Assembly (NCBI GenBank): GCA_050261415.1
Contig: JBLNDG010000101.1
Coordinates: 1-5,223 of the forward strand
Direction of reading: 5' to 3'
DNA: 5,223 bases
Source: JBLNDG01 sp050261415
GTDB taxonomy: Bacteria > Bacillota > Clostridia > Lutisporales > Lutisporaceae
Within the stretch, counting starts at the first letter, position 1. Every line of letters starts with the position of its first letter. The notes below the pieces were generated by a model. The model was not told the DNA's origin. It saw only the letters and a list, made by a program, of their open reading frames with translations, and made no database searches. Of the stretch, positions 1 to 5,223 are shown piece by piece. Made by a program: the position numbers and the translations under genes.

Positions 1-1138
1 CCAGTGTTGCCCTGACCAGATGGTTCTTGTTGGCGCCACGGGTCAGACCAAGCACAGCGCCTCTTGCATACATATCCCAGTACGGTGCGCCGAGTCCTAC
101 AAAGGCAGGAACTACATAGACGCCGTTTGTATCCGGTACAGCCGATGCCAATTGTTCGCTCACAGAGGCGTTTTCTATGATTTTCAGCTCATCCCTGAGC
201 CATTGTACTGCTGCGCCTGCTGCAAATATGCTTCCCTCAAGGGCATACTCGACTTTTCCGTTCAGACCCCAGGCTATTGTAGTAAGAAGTCCGTTATTGG
301 AGCGGACAAGCTTCTCTCCGGTGTTCATAAGCATAAAGCAGCCTGTTCCGTATGTGTTCTTTGCCATACCCGCTTTGAAACAGGTCTGGCCGAACAATGC
401 GGCCTGCTGGTCTCCGGCAGCCCCCGAAACCGGTATTTCTGCACCGAAGAGTTCTTTTGCAGTATAACCGTATATACAGCTTGAAGGCTTTATTTCCGGC
501 AGCATTGACGCAGGTATATCCAGTTCTTTCAATATATCAGAGTCCCACTGAAGGGTATTGATATTAAAAAGCATAGTCCTTGATGCATTGGAATAGTCCG
601 TTACATGCAGCTTGCCTCCGGATAGGTTCCAGATAAGCCATGTATCCATATTGCCGAAAAGCAGTTCCCCTTTACGTGCCTTTTCCCGTGCACCCATAAC
701 ATTGTCAAGTATCCACTTTATCTTTGTTCCTGAGAAATATGCGTCTACCACCAGCCCTGTTTTTTGTCTGATAGCAGCTTCCAATCCCATTTGCTTGAGA
801 CGGTCACATATAGGCGCAGTCCTTCTGCACTGCCAGACTATTGCGTTATGCAGTGGCTTTCCTGTGGTTTTATCCCATACTACGGTGGTTTCCCTCTGGT
901 TTGTAATCCCTATTGCAGCAATCTGCTCTGCACTTATTCCTGCCTTGTCCAGTGCCTCCCTGGCAACACCGCTCTGAGTGCCCCAGATTTCCATGGCATT
1001 GTGCTCAACCCAGCCGGCATTGGGGTATATCTGGGTAAACTCCTTCTGGGCCGTACTTACTATATCCCCGCTGTTATCGAAAATTATAGCTCTCGAGCTT
1101 GTAGTTCCCTGATCCAAAGCCATTATATATTTAGCCAC
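1..1138 (-). CDS. glpK: Glycerol kinase, C-terminus beyond window edge
   Basis: This enzyme phosphorylates glycerol with ATP to sn-glycerol 3-phosphate in the cytoplasm. The 379 residues present align almost end to end with GlpK; about 120 C-terminal residues of a roughly 500-residue family lie outside the window. Visible family blocks are the N-terminal phosphate-binding ALDQGTTSSRA (residues 7-17), GWVEH (42-46), ITNQRETT (78-85), WQCRRTA (102-108), the TDYSNASRTM block (180-189), AGDQQAALFGQ with the catalytic-base Asp at 243, and YGTGCFMLMNTG (263-274). I chose the GTG start at 1138 because an ideal GGAGGG lies 6 nt upstream and the resulting MAKYIMALDQGTT matches GlpK N-termini; an in-frame ATG at 1123 would lack this spacing. 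The histidine that PTS HPr phosphorylates in many Firmicute GlpKs appears to be Glu229. The gene follows the terminator of the preceding cluster, so it is probably a separate transcription unit, although I find no convincing promoter in the short gap. Confidence 0.97.
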   Translation of the reverse strand, partial: MAKYIMALDQGTTSSRAIIFDNSGDIVSTAQKEFTQIYPNAGWVEHNAMEIWGTQSGVAREALDKAGISAEQIAAIGITNQRETTVVWDKTTGKPLHNAIVWQCRRTAPICDRLKQMGLEAAIRQKTGLVVDAYFSGTKIKWILDNVMGAREKARKGELLFGNMDTWLIWNLSGGKLHVTDYSNASRTMLFNINTLQWDSDILKELDIPASMLPEIKPSSCIYGYTAKELFGAEIPVSGAAGDQQAALFGQTCFKAGMAKNTYGTGCFMLMNTGEKLVRSNNGLLTTIAWGLNGKVEYALEGSIFAAGAAVQWLRDELKIIENASVSEQLASAVPDTNGVYVVPAFVGLGAPYWDMYARGAVLGLTRGANKNHLVRATL

Positions 1139-1144
1139 GGCATT

Positions 1145-1150
1145 CCCTCC
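1145..1150 (-). promoter_or_regulatory. Shine-Dalgarno site fixing the glpK GTG start
   Basis: GGAGGG lies 6 nt before the GTG at 1138. It supports that codon over the ATG at 1123. An ATG at 1143 is out of frame. Confidence 0.8.
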
Positions 1151-1183
1151 AATTCCTTTTTAAAACCACCATCTAATTTCTCT

Positions 1184-1218
1184 AAAAAAATAAAACCTCC
1201 TGCTTCATAAGCAGAAGG
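1184..1218 (-). terminator. Intrinsic terminator after the permease-arsR-thioredoxin cluster
   Basis: On the minus strand a 10-bp stem (CCTTCTGCTT with AAGCAGGAGG, one G-U pair) closes a 3-nt ATG loop and is followed at once by a T-rich run, TTTTATTTTTTT. It lies 11 nt after the thioredoxin stop. The plus strand has no T-tract after the stem, so termination is in the minus direction only. It separates the metalloid cluster from glpK. Confidence 0.9.
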
Positions 1219-1229
1219 CCATCCATAAT

Positions 1230-1457
1230 TTATAGAAATTTCTTTATTTCATCTACCGTAAGTACCCTACCGTTAGCCTTTAGCTGTTCATCTACAACAA
1301 GGCCGGGAGTTTTCATTACACCGTAGGACAAAATGTCTTTGAAATCAGTTACTTTCTCTATAGTTGCATCGATTCCCAATTGTACCGCCGCTTCTCTTGC
1401 ATTTTCCTCCAGCTTCTTGCAGTTTGCACACCCTGGTCCCAAAATTTTGATTACCAT
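1230..1457 (-). CDS. Small thioredoxin-fold redox protein (TM0996/MTH895 type)
   Basis: This 75-residue cytoplasmic protein belongs to the small redox-active disulfide (Thioredoxin_3-like) family. The sequence shows a beta-strand start (VIKILG), the active-site motif C10-A-N-C13 in GPGCANCKKLEE, a following helix, and the cis-proline loop TPG at residues 50-52 facing the active site. The length is normal for the family. Start choice: the ATG at 1457 has AAAGGAG 8 nt upstream. It lies 38 nt after the arsR stop and is the last gene before the terminator, so it is co-transcribed with arsR and the permease. Members of this family often sit beside DUF318 permeases and ArsR regulators (family knowledge, from memory). 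I infer that it exchanges electrons with a thiol or selenol on the permease or with a metalloid substrate; the sequence does not prove a partner. Confidence 0.92.
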   Translation of the reverse strand: MVIKILGPGCANCKKLEENAREAAVQLGIDATIEKVTDFKDILSYGVMKTPGLVVDEQLKANGRVLTVDEIKKFL

Positions 1458-1495
1458 ACTATCCGCTCCTTTTTATAGTTTTATTGAATGCCAAA

Positions 1496-1804
1496 TTACC
1501 CTTCAAGCTTTGCGTTCAACGACCTTATATGGCTCATTACCATACCCTCTACAGTATCAACAACCTCAAGTATTTTGGGATCCTTTACATAATAGTTGAT
1601 CCGCATTCCCTCTTTCTCACAATAAACTATCCCTGCATCCCTGAGTATTTTCAAGTGTTGGGAAAGATTGGACTGACTGAATTCCACATCCTCATTCATT
1701 TCACAAACACAATATACCCTTTCCCTCAGCTTTTTGATTATTTTTAGCCGGATGGGATGGGCCAACGCTTTAAAGATGCCGACTTCCAAGTCTTCCAGAT
1801 TCAT
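1496..1804 (-). CDS. ArsR/SmtB-family metalloid-sensing repressor
   Basis: This 102-residue winged-helix DNA-binding protein probably represses the permease cluster until a metalloid or metal binds. It shows the ArsR N-terminal helix with KALAHPIRLKII (residues 12-23), the recognition helix region SQSNLSQHLKILRDAGIV (43-60), and the wing GMRINYYV (66-73). The alpha-3 sensor site reads Y-C32-V-C34-E, a C-x-C like that of E. coli ArsR (C32/C34), but the third E. coli cysteine (C37) is Asn here. C62 at the start of the wing could supply another ligand. The start ATG has AGGAGG 6 nt upstream, and this Shine-Dalgarno overlaps the TAG stop of the permease, which suggests coupled translation. Its likely operator is the inverted repeat at 2983-3018, upstream of the whole cluster (inference). 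Confidence 0.95.
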   Translation of the reverse strand: MNLEDLEVGIFKALAHPIRLKIIKKLRERVYCVCEMNEDVEFSQSNLSQHLKILRDAGIVYCEKEGMRINYYVKDPKILEVVDTVEGMVMSHIRSLNAKLEG

Positions 1805-1814
1805 AACGTTCCTC

Positions 1815-2834
1815 CTATGCTATAAAGATAAACGAAACCGCATTAAAAAGATAACCGATTATTATTATGCCTATTGTTACTATAGCTATAAATACCGCCA
1901 GAAGCTTGGGCTTTACCACTTTGCTGAGCAAAATCATAGAAGGCAGTGAAAGAGCAGTTACAGCCATCATGAAGGATAGAACCGTTCCCACTCCTACCCC
2001 TTTCCCGAATAATGCCTCAGCTATTGGAATAGTCCCAAATATATCGGCATACATAGGTATACCGACTGCAGCAGCCAGAGGCACGGCAAAAGGATTTCTG
2101 TTTCCTACAACTGCTTCCACTACAGGCTGCGGAATCCAATTATGGATTGCTGCACCTATACCGACTCCTATGAGAACATAAAGCCACACTCTATGAACGA
2201 TTTCCTTAACCTGCTGCTTTGAATAGGAAATTCTTTCTTCCCGTGTCAGCCTGATATAATCACCATCTGTGTTCTTCATTCCCATTACATAGTCTTGTAT
2301 ATACTTCTCCATTTTAAGCTTGTCTATTATTGTTCCTCCCGCCACTGCAAGTACTAAACCCACAACCACGTAAGCGACCGCTATCCTGGCGCCGAAAAAG
2401 GACATTAATATCAGTAGTGATGCCAAGTCTACAAGAGGCGAGGAAATTAAAAACGAAAACGTAACTCCCAAAGGAAGTCCTGCCGAAGTAAAACCTATAA
2501 ATATAGGTATGCTGGAGCAACTTCAGAAGGGTGTTATGGTTCCCAACAGCGCCCCTAATATGTTTCCCCTTATGCCCTTTATTCCACCGAGCATTTTTTT
2601 TGTCCGCTCGGGGGGAAAATAGCTTTGAATATATGATATTACAAAAATCAGCACAGAAAGCAGTATGAAGATTTTTATCGTATCATATATAAAGAAATGG
2701 ACGCTGCCTCCCAGCCTGTCTTTCACTGATAAGCCAAACACTTTCTCCACAAGCAGCCGTATAAGCTCCGAAAGCCAGGTCATCTTCAATATTTGACTGT
2801 TTAGCCAGCTGAATATTTGAGCCAATATGTTCAA
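1815..2834 (-). CDS. ArsP/DUF318-family permease, candidate selenoprotein (in-frame UGA at residue 104)
   Basis: This is an inner-membrane permease of the ArsP_1 (DUF318, PF03773) family, whose characterised members export trivalent organoarsenicals. Read through one TGA, the frame gives 339 residues, normal for the family. Residues 46-70 form the first clear membrane segment. The signature LGTITPF-(UGA104)-SCSSIPIF follows, then LGVTFSFLISSPLVDLASL (122-140), further membrane segments to about 168, a charged cytoplasmic linker (about 170-212), and the second half with GIPMYADIFGTIPIAEAL (258-275) and ALSLPSM (294-300), ending in a hydrophobic helix. The family has TPFCSCSS, so the UGA replaces the first Cys; Cys106 is the only ordinary cysteine left. 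The TTG start is set by AGGTGA 6 nt upstream and an in-frame TGA just before it. The reading frame is intact on both sides of the UGA, with no insertion or deletion. It is first in a cluster with arsR and a CxxC thioredoxin. Selenocysteine insertion is inferred; alternatives are a nonsense mutation or sequence error. The exact substrate is unknown. Confidence 0.8.
2483..2526 (-). promoter_or_regulatory. Candidate bacterial SECIS stem-loop
   Basis: In the mRNA a lower 7-bp stem pairs CUGAAGU, which contains the UGA, with ACUUCGG (one U-G pair). An asymmetric internal loop of 11 and 3 nt follows, then a 6-bp upper stem (ACCUAU with AUAGGU) closed by AUUU at 2493-2508. The apical loop begins 21 nt after the UGA and the whole element spans 44 nt, close to known bacterial SECIS geometry. 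A weakness is that the apical loop lacks the guanosine that E. coli SelB uses. Confidence 0.45.
2523..2525 (-). other. In-frame UGA codon, probable selenocysteine 104
   Basis: The codon sits between TPF and SCSSIPIF, where DUF318/ArsP permeases carry a conserved cysteine. UGA differs from the Cys codons UGU and UGC by one base, which suits both a Cys-to-Sec exchange and a simple mutation. Frame and similarity continue directly after it. Confidence 0.65.
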
Positions 2835-2840
2835 TAGATA

Positions 2841-2846
2841 TCACCT
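2841..2846 (-). promoter_or_regulatory. Shine-Dalgarno site fixing the permease TTG start
   Basis: AGGTGA lies 6 nt before the TTG at 2834. Its own TGA is in frame with the permease and rules out any earlier start. Confidence 0.75.
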
Positions 2847-2871
2847 GCCTTATTGTAAAAAATCAGTCCGT

Positions 2872-2917
2872 AAAAAAGGCTTCTATTGAAACACTTTAAC
2901 AACTATTGAAGCCTTTT
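2872..2917 (-). terminator. Terminator-like hairpin in the permease leader (possible attenuator)
   Basis: The arms AAAAGGCTTC (2917-2908) and GAAGCCTTTT (2883-2874) pair perfectly over 10 bp around a 24-nt loop, and the minus-strand transcript continues into a run of six T. The loop is unusually large, with only weak inner pairing. It lies about 90 nt downstream of the inferred start site and 37 nt before the permease TTG, so it could attenuate the permease transcript. It could also stop read-through from the upstream acr3 operon. The A/T arms also allow a weaker terminator on the plus strand. Confidence 0.55.
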
Positions 2918-2982
2918 ATGAAACTCATTTACGAAGCATAACAGATTAAGGTGGAATATATGCTCCTATTCGTTATAAAAAA

Positions 2983-3018
2983 ATATAATTATATTAGTAT
3001 TATCTAATATAATTATAT
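2983..3018 (-). promoter_or_regulatory. 36-bp inverted repeat, probable ArsR operator
   Basis: Two perfect 15-nt arms (plus strand atataattatattag and ctaatataattatat) flank a 6-nt spacer, tattat. The repeat covers the -10 hexamer and the expected transcription start, as expected for ArsR/SmtB repression by occlusion. Seven T follow the repeat on the minus strand, so it could also act as a weak AT-rich terminator for the upstream operon. Which ArsR binds is inference; the arsR at 1496-1804 in the same cluster is the best candidate. Confidence 0.7.
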
Positions 3019-3040
3019 ACCTGTGCTTTGCTTATGTCAA
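3012..3040 (-). promoter_or_regulatory. Consensus sigma-A promoter of the permease cluster
   Basis: A perfect -35 TTGACA (3040-3035), a 17-nt spacer and a perfect -10 TATAAT (3017-3012) lie on the minus strand. The -35 begins 8 nt after the stop of the metallophosphoesterase. The transcript should start near 3005, giving a leader of about 170 nt before the permease TTG. A promoter this strong needs repression, which fits the overlapping inverted repeat. Confidence 0.85.
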
Positions 3041-3048
3041 TATAAATA

Positions 3049-3762
3049 TTAAGCCTTGCCCGTCCTGATTATTTCCGCAAACTCAGAGGGCAATCCTGCA
3101 GCTTCTATCGCTTTTGCCGCCTTTTCAAATTCATATTCAACCTCAATTATATGGACCTTTACTTCATTATCCAACACATCAACAATAACGTAATTAGCTT
3201 TAGGCCTGCCTGTTTTCGGTTTTCCGACGCTTCCGGCATTTATGAGCATTTTATCCCCGTATGCTTTATAGTACGGCTTATGAGTGTGTCCGCATACAAG
3301 CACATCATATTTGAAAGCATCCATAACCTCGGAAGCTTCTTTTGAGTTTTCCTTGAGGTATTCATTCAGCTGTCTCGGGCTGCCATGCACAAAAAGCATT
3401 TTGATGTCTCCAAAGACCAGTTTCATTTCCTTCGGAAGACTTCCCAGAAATTCCTTATTCTTTACAGTTGTCGCATCAATAGTCCAGTTCAGTGAAATTC
3501 CTGCATTTTCTGCATCCTTTGGGTCAGGATAATCACAGCCGCAGACCAGAAGTTCATTTCCTACAGCATCATCATAATTGCCCATTATAGTCATAATATT
3601 GCATTTGCGCACCAGCTCGATTACTTCATTGGGAAAAGGACAATACCCGACCAGATCCCCGGCACATATTGTAACATCTACATTTCTTTTTTCTATATCC
3701 CTGATTGTTTCCTGAAGCGCATATATATTCCCATGTATATCCGCAATTACTGCTATTCTCAT
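3049..3762 (-). CDS. YfcE/MJ0936-like metallophosphoesterase in the arsenic operon
   Basis: This 237-residue cytoplasmic dinuclear-metal phosphoesterase shows the full set of calcineurin-like motifs: D8-x-H10 (IADIHGN), GDLVGY with D36, GNYD with N62, H126 in VHGSPR, and GHTH with H159 and H161, followed by NAGSVGKP. No metal ligand is missing. The physiological substrate cannot be read from the sequence; family members hydrolyse phosphodiesters or phosphomonoesters. Its ATG overlaps the acr3 stop by 4 bp (ATGA), and GAGGGG lies 7 nt upstream, so translation is coupled to the arsenite exporter. That makes a role in metalloid stress likely, for example hydrolysis of an arsenate- or phosphate-containing metabolite, but this is inference. 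It is the last gene of the first operon. No separate terminator fits before the next promoter. Confidence 0.93.
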   Translation of the reverse strand: MRIAVIADIHGNIYALQETIRDIEKRNVDVTICAGDLVGYCPFPNEVIELVRKCNIMTIMGNYDDAVGNELLVCGCDYPDPKDAENAGISLNWTIDATTVKNKEFLGSLPKEMKLVFGDIKMLFVHGSPRQLNEYLKENSKEASEVMDAFKYDVLVCGHTHKPYYKAYGDKMLINAGSVGKPKTGRPKANYVIVDVLDNEVKVHIIEVEYEFEKAAKAIEAAGLPSEFAEIIRTGKA

Positions 3763-4904
3763 CTTTTATCCCCTCTTATTTCTGAGTTTTCTGCATCTAG
3801 TGCTACCTCCCGGAATGCCTCCCTTCCGGCTTCGGGAATCCCCTTAACATCAGCAAACCAATGCTTTGTATTGTTGGCTATTTTCACCAGAGTCAGCATT
3901 ATAGGCACCTCAGTCAATACGCCTACTACTGTTGCAAGTGCAGCGCCGGATTCCAGCCCGAACAGCGATATGGCAACTGCTACCGCAAGTTCAAAGAAAT
4001 TGCTGGCTCCTATTAGTGCCGCCGGTGCAGCGATGCTAAAGCTTAATCTCCATAGCTTTGACCAGCCGTAGGCAATGGCAAAAATTAAGAAGGTTTGTAT
4101 GGTAAGAGGTACTGCAATCAATGCGATATGCAGCGGATTCCTGAGAATTATCTCTCCCTGGAAGGAGAATATTATAACGAGGGTCAACAGCAAGCCTATA
4201 ACCGTTATATTGTCAAACTTCCTGAGAAATTCCTTTTCAAAGTATTCAAGTCCCTTATGTTTGATTACATAGTTCCGTGTGAAAAAGCCCCCTGTAAGTG
4301 GAATTACCACAAACAATATAGTTGAAAGTATAAGAGTGTCATAAGGTACGGCAACATTGCTTACTCCAAGCAGGAATGCCACAATAGGCGTAAAAGCAAA
4401 TAGTATTATAAGGTCATTGACAGCTACCTGAACTAACGTATATGCCGGATCACCCTTGGTCAGGTGGCTCCACACAAAAACCATGGCAGTACAGGGTGCC
4501 GCCCCCAGAAGAACGGCACCTGCAAGATACTGCGTTGCAAGTGCATCAGGTATAAGTGCCTTAAACACTATCTTCAGGAAAAATGCTGCAATAAGATACA
4601 TTGTAAAGGGTTTTATCAACCAGTTTGTAACGCAGGTAACAATCAAGCCTTTTGGTTTTTTTGTTGCATTTACAATACTGGAAAAGTCAATCTTCAACAT
4701 CATGGGATAAATCATGAGCCATATAAGAATTGCCACCGGTATCGATACATGTGCATATTCAAATCTGCTCAGTGTCCTCGGCAAAACAGGCAATACCTGT
4801 CCAATCACCACTCCAACCACTATACAAACCGCTACCCATACTGTCAGGTATTTTGCAAAAAAGCCCAGACCTTGATCCTGATCCTTCTTATGTTTATTAC
4901 TCAT
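3759..4904 (-). CDS. acr3: Acr3-family arsenite efflux permease
   Basis: This is an inner-membrane exporter of As(III), and of Sb(III) in some homologues, from the BART superfamily. Its 381 residues contain about ten hydrophobic segments. The conserved essential cysteine is present in GAAPCTAMVFVWSHLTKGDP (C138), and the other key residue is in VLTEVPIML (E332). The SNFFELAVAVAISLFG block (301-316) is also typical of Acr3. The ATG at 4904 has GGGAGG 6 nt upstream, and the first 13 residues are hydrophilic and lysine-rich. The tail after KHWF (residue 350) is some 30 hydrophilic residues longer than I expect for a compact Acr3. It does not resemble an arsenate reductase domain. The gene starts 17 nt after the stop of an ArsR regulator and overlaps the phosphoesterase by 4 bp, so it forms an arsR-acr3-phosphoesterase operon induced by arsenite through that ArsR. 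Confidence 0.97.
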   Translation of the reverse strand: MSNKHKKDQDQGLGFFAKYLTVWVAVCIVVGVVIGQVLPVLPRTLSRFEYAHVSIPVAILIWLMIYPMMLKIDFSSIVNATKKPKGLIVTCVTNWLIKPFTMYLIAAFFLKIVFKALIPDALATQYLAGAVLLGAAPCTAMVFVWSHLTKGDPAYTLVQVAVNDLIILFAFTPIVAFLLGVSNVAVPYDTLILSTILFVVIPLTGGFFTRNYVIKHKGLEYFEKEFLRKFDNITVIGLLLTLVIIFSFQGEIILRNPLHIALIAVPLTIQTFLIFAIAYGWSKLWRLSFSIAAPAALIGASNFFELAVAVAISLFGLESGAALATVVGVLTEVPIMLTLVKIANNTKHWFADVKGIPEAGREAFREVALDAENSEIRGDKR

Positions 4905-4921
4905 TTTCAGCCTCCCGTAAT

Positions 4922-5223
4922 CTACATATTATCTTTGTCCTGTACCAAATCTTCGCAAGAAATCCCGCTTCTTTTAAAAATATTCAGTCTTGCGGTATCC
5001 TGTCCGCATTTTTTATAGTCTTTTAATTCCTTCAGAATAAGCTCTTTTAGGAATGGATATTTCTTGTAGATTTCTTCATTTATCCTGTAGTACACATATA
5101 ATGCCCTTTTTTCATACAAAATGATATTGGCCGAAGCCAGTTTGTTTAGGTGACGTGAAGCATTTGACTGGTTAATCCCCAGTATTTTCTCCAGCTCACA
5201 GACACATAACTCCCCATTGCCAA
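4922..5223 (-). CDS. arsR: ArsR-family arsenic repressor, N-terminus beyond window edge
   Basis: The frame is open to the window edge and encodes the last 99 residues of an ArsR/SmtB repressor; about 25-30 N-terminal residues are missing. Near its visible start is the As(III) sensor motif E-L-C-V-C-E-L. It continues as EKILGINQSNASRHLNKLAS (recognition helix) and then the wing YEKRALYVYYRI. The C-terminal tail is charged and carries two further cysteines, in YKKCGQD and GISCEDL, which could assist metalloid binding. The stop lies 17 nt before acr3, so it is the operon's own regulator. Its sequence differs clearly from the second ArsR at 1496-1804, so the two are paralogues rather than a recent duplication. 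The promoter and operator of this operon lie outside the window. Confidence 0.95.
   Translation of the reverse strand, partial: GNGELCVCELEKILGINQSNASRHLNKLASANIILYEKRALYVYYRINEEIYKKYPFLKELILKELKDYKKCGQDTARLNIFKRSGISCEDLVQDKDNM

Noticed and set aside
20..1210. Plus-strand open frames at 20-484, 177-467, 612-977 and 764-1210
   Set aside because: They run antisense to glpK, whose sequence is unmistakable, and their translations show no family features.
1815..2471. Reading the second half of the permease as a separate protein starting at TTG 2471, with AGGA 6 nt upstream
   Set aside because: The 17 codons between the UGA and this TTG encode conserved family sequence (SCSSIPIFIGFTSAGLP) in the same frame, and a protein starting here would lack the first membrane segments. 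Re-initiation cannot be fully excluded.
2314..2520. A minus-strand open frame starting at 2520 inside the permease
   Set aside because: It is an out-of-frame shadow of the permease; the family motifs lie in the other frame.
2896..2928. A 10-codon leader peptide, MSFIKGFNSC, across the attenuator-like hairpin
   Set aside because: It has no recognisable Shine-Dalgarno site and no run of regulatory codons, and short ORFs like this are common by chance.
2951..2975. A short imperfect palindrome (gaata...tattc) in the permease leader
   Set aside because: The arms are only 5 bp in AT-rich DNA and it has no partner site or clear role.
3733..5026. Plus-strand open frames opposite acr3 and the upstream arsR
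   Set aside because: They are antisense to strongly supported genes and have low-complexity, non-family translations.
1..5223. CRISPR arrays, tRNA or rRNA genes, insertion sequences, attachment sites
   Set aside because: I found no repeat-spacer pattern, RNA gene signature, transposase or terminal repeats on either strand.

Overview
The window looks like chromosomal DNA of a low-GC Gram-positive anaerobe, most likely a clostridium. The reasons are strong Shine-Dalgarno sites ahead of almost every gene, GTG and TTG starts, frequent ATA and AGA/AGG codons, very AT-rich intergenic DNA, and protein sequences of clostridial type. Every gene I can support lies on the minus strand, so transcription runs from high to low coordinates. 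The species is an inference and I cannot name it.

Layout in the direction of transcription. (1) Positions 5223 to 3049 hold an arsenic-type operon: a 5'-truncated ArsR/SmtB repressor, an Acr3 arsenite efflux permease, and a YfcE-like metallophosphoesterase whose start codon overlaps the acr3 stop. (2) Positions 3048 to 2835 form a 214-bp regulatory region. It has a perfect-consensus sigma-A promoter (TTGACA, 17 nt, TATAAT), a 36-bp AT-rich inverted repeat over the -10 and start site, and a leader with a terminator-like hairpin. (3) Positions 2834 to 1230 hold a second cluster: an ArsP/DUF318-type permease, a second ArsR repressor, and a 75-residue thioredoxin-fold protein with a CANC motif, closed by a strong intrinsic terminator. 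(4) Positions 1138 to 1 hold the first 379 residues of glycerol kinase (glpK), cut by the window edge and apparently unrelated to the arsenic genes.

The main discovery is in the second permease. Its reading frame contains one in-frame TGA at 2525-2523, exactly where the family carries the first cysteine of the conserved TPF-C-S-C-S-S motif. The frame on both sides is intact and family-like, and the TGA sits in the base of a stem-loop resembling a bacterial SECIS element. The simplest reading is a 339-residue selenocysteine-containing permease with a U-S-C motif, next to its own ArsR and a CxxC redox protein. A nonsense mutation or sequencing error remains possible.

Together the genes suggest a two-part metalloid defence. 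Acr3 would export arsenite under the upstream ArsR, while the DUF318 permease, possibly redox-tuned by selenium and the small thioredoxin, would handle another or organic metalloid species under the second ArsR. The substrate of the second system is inference.
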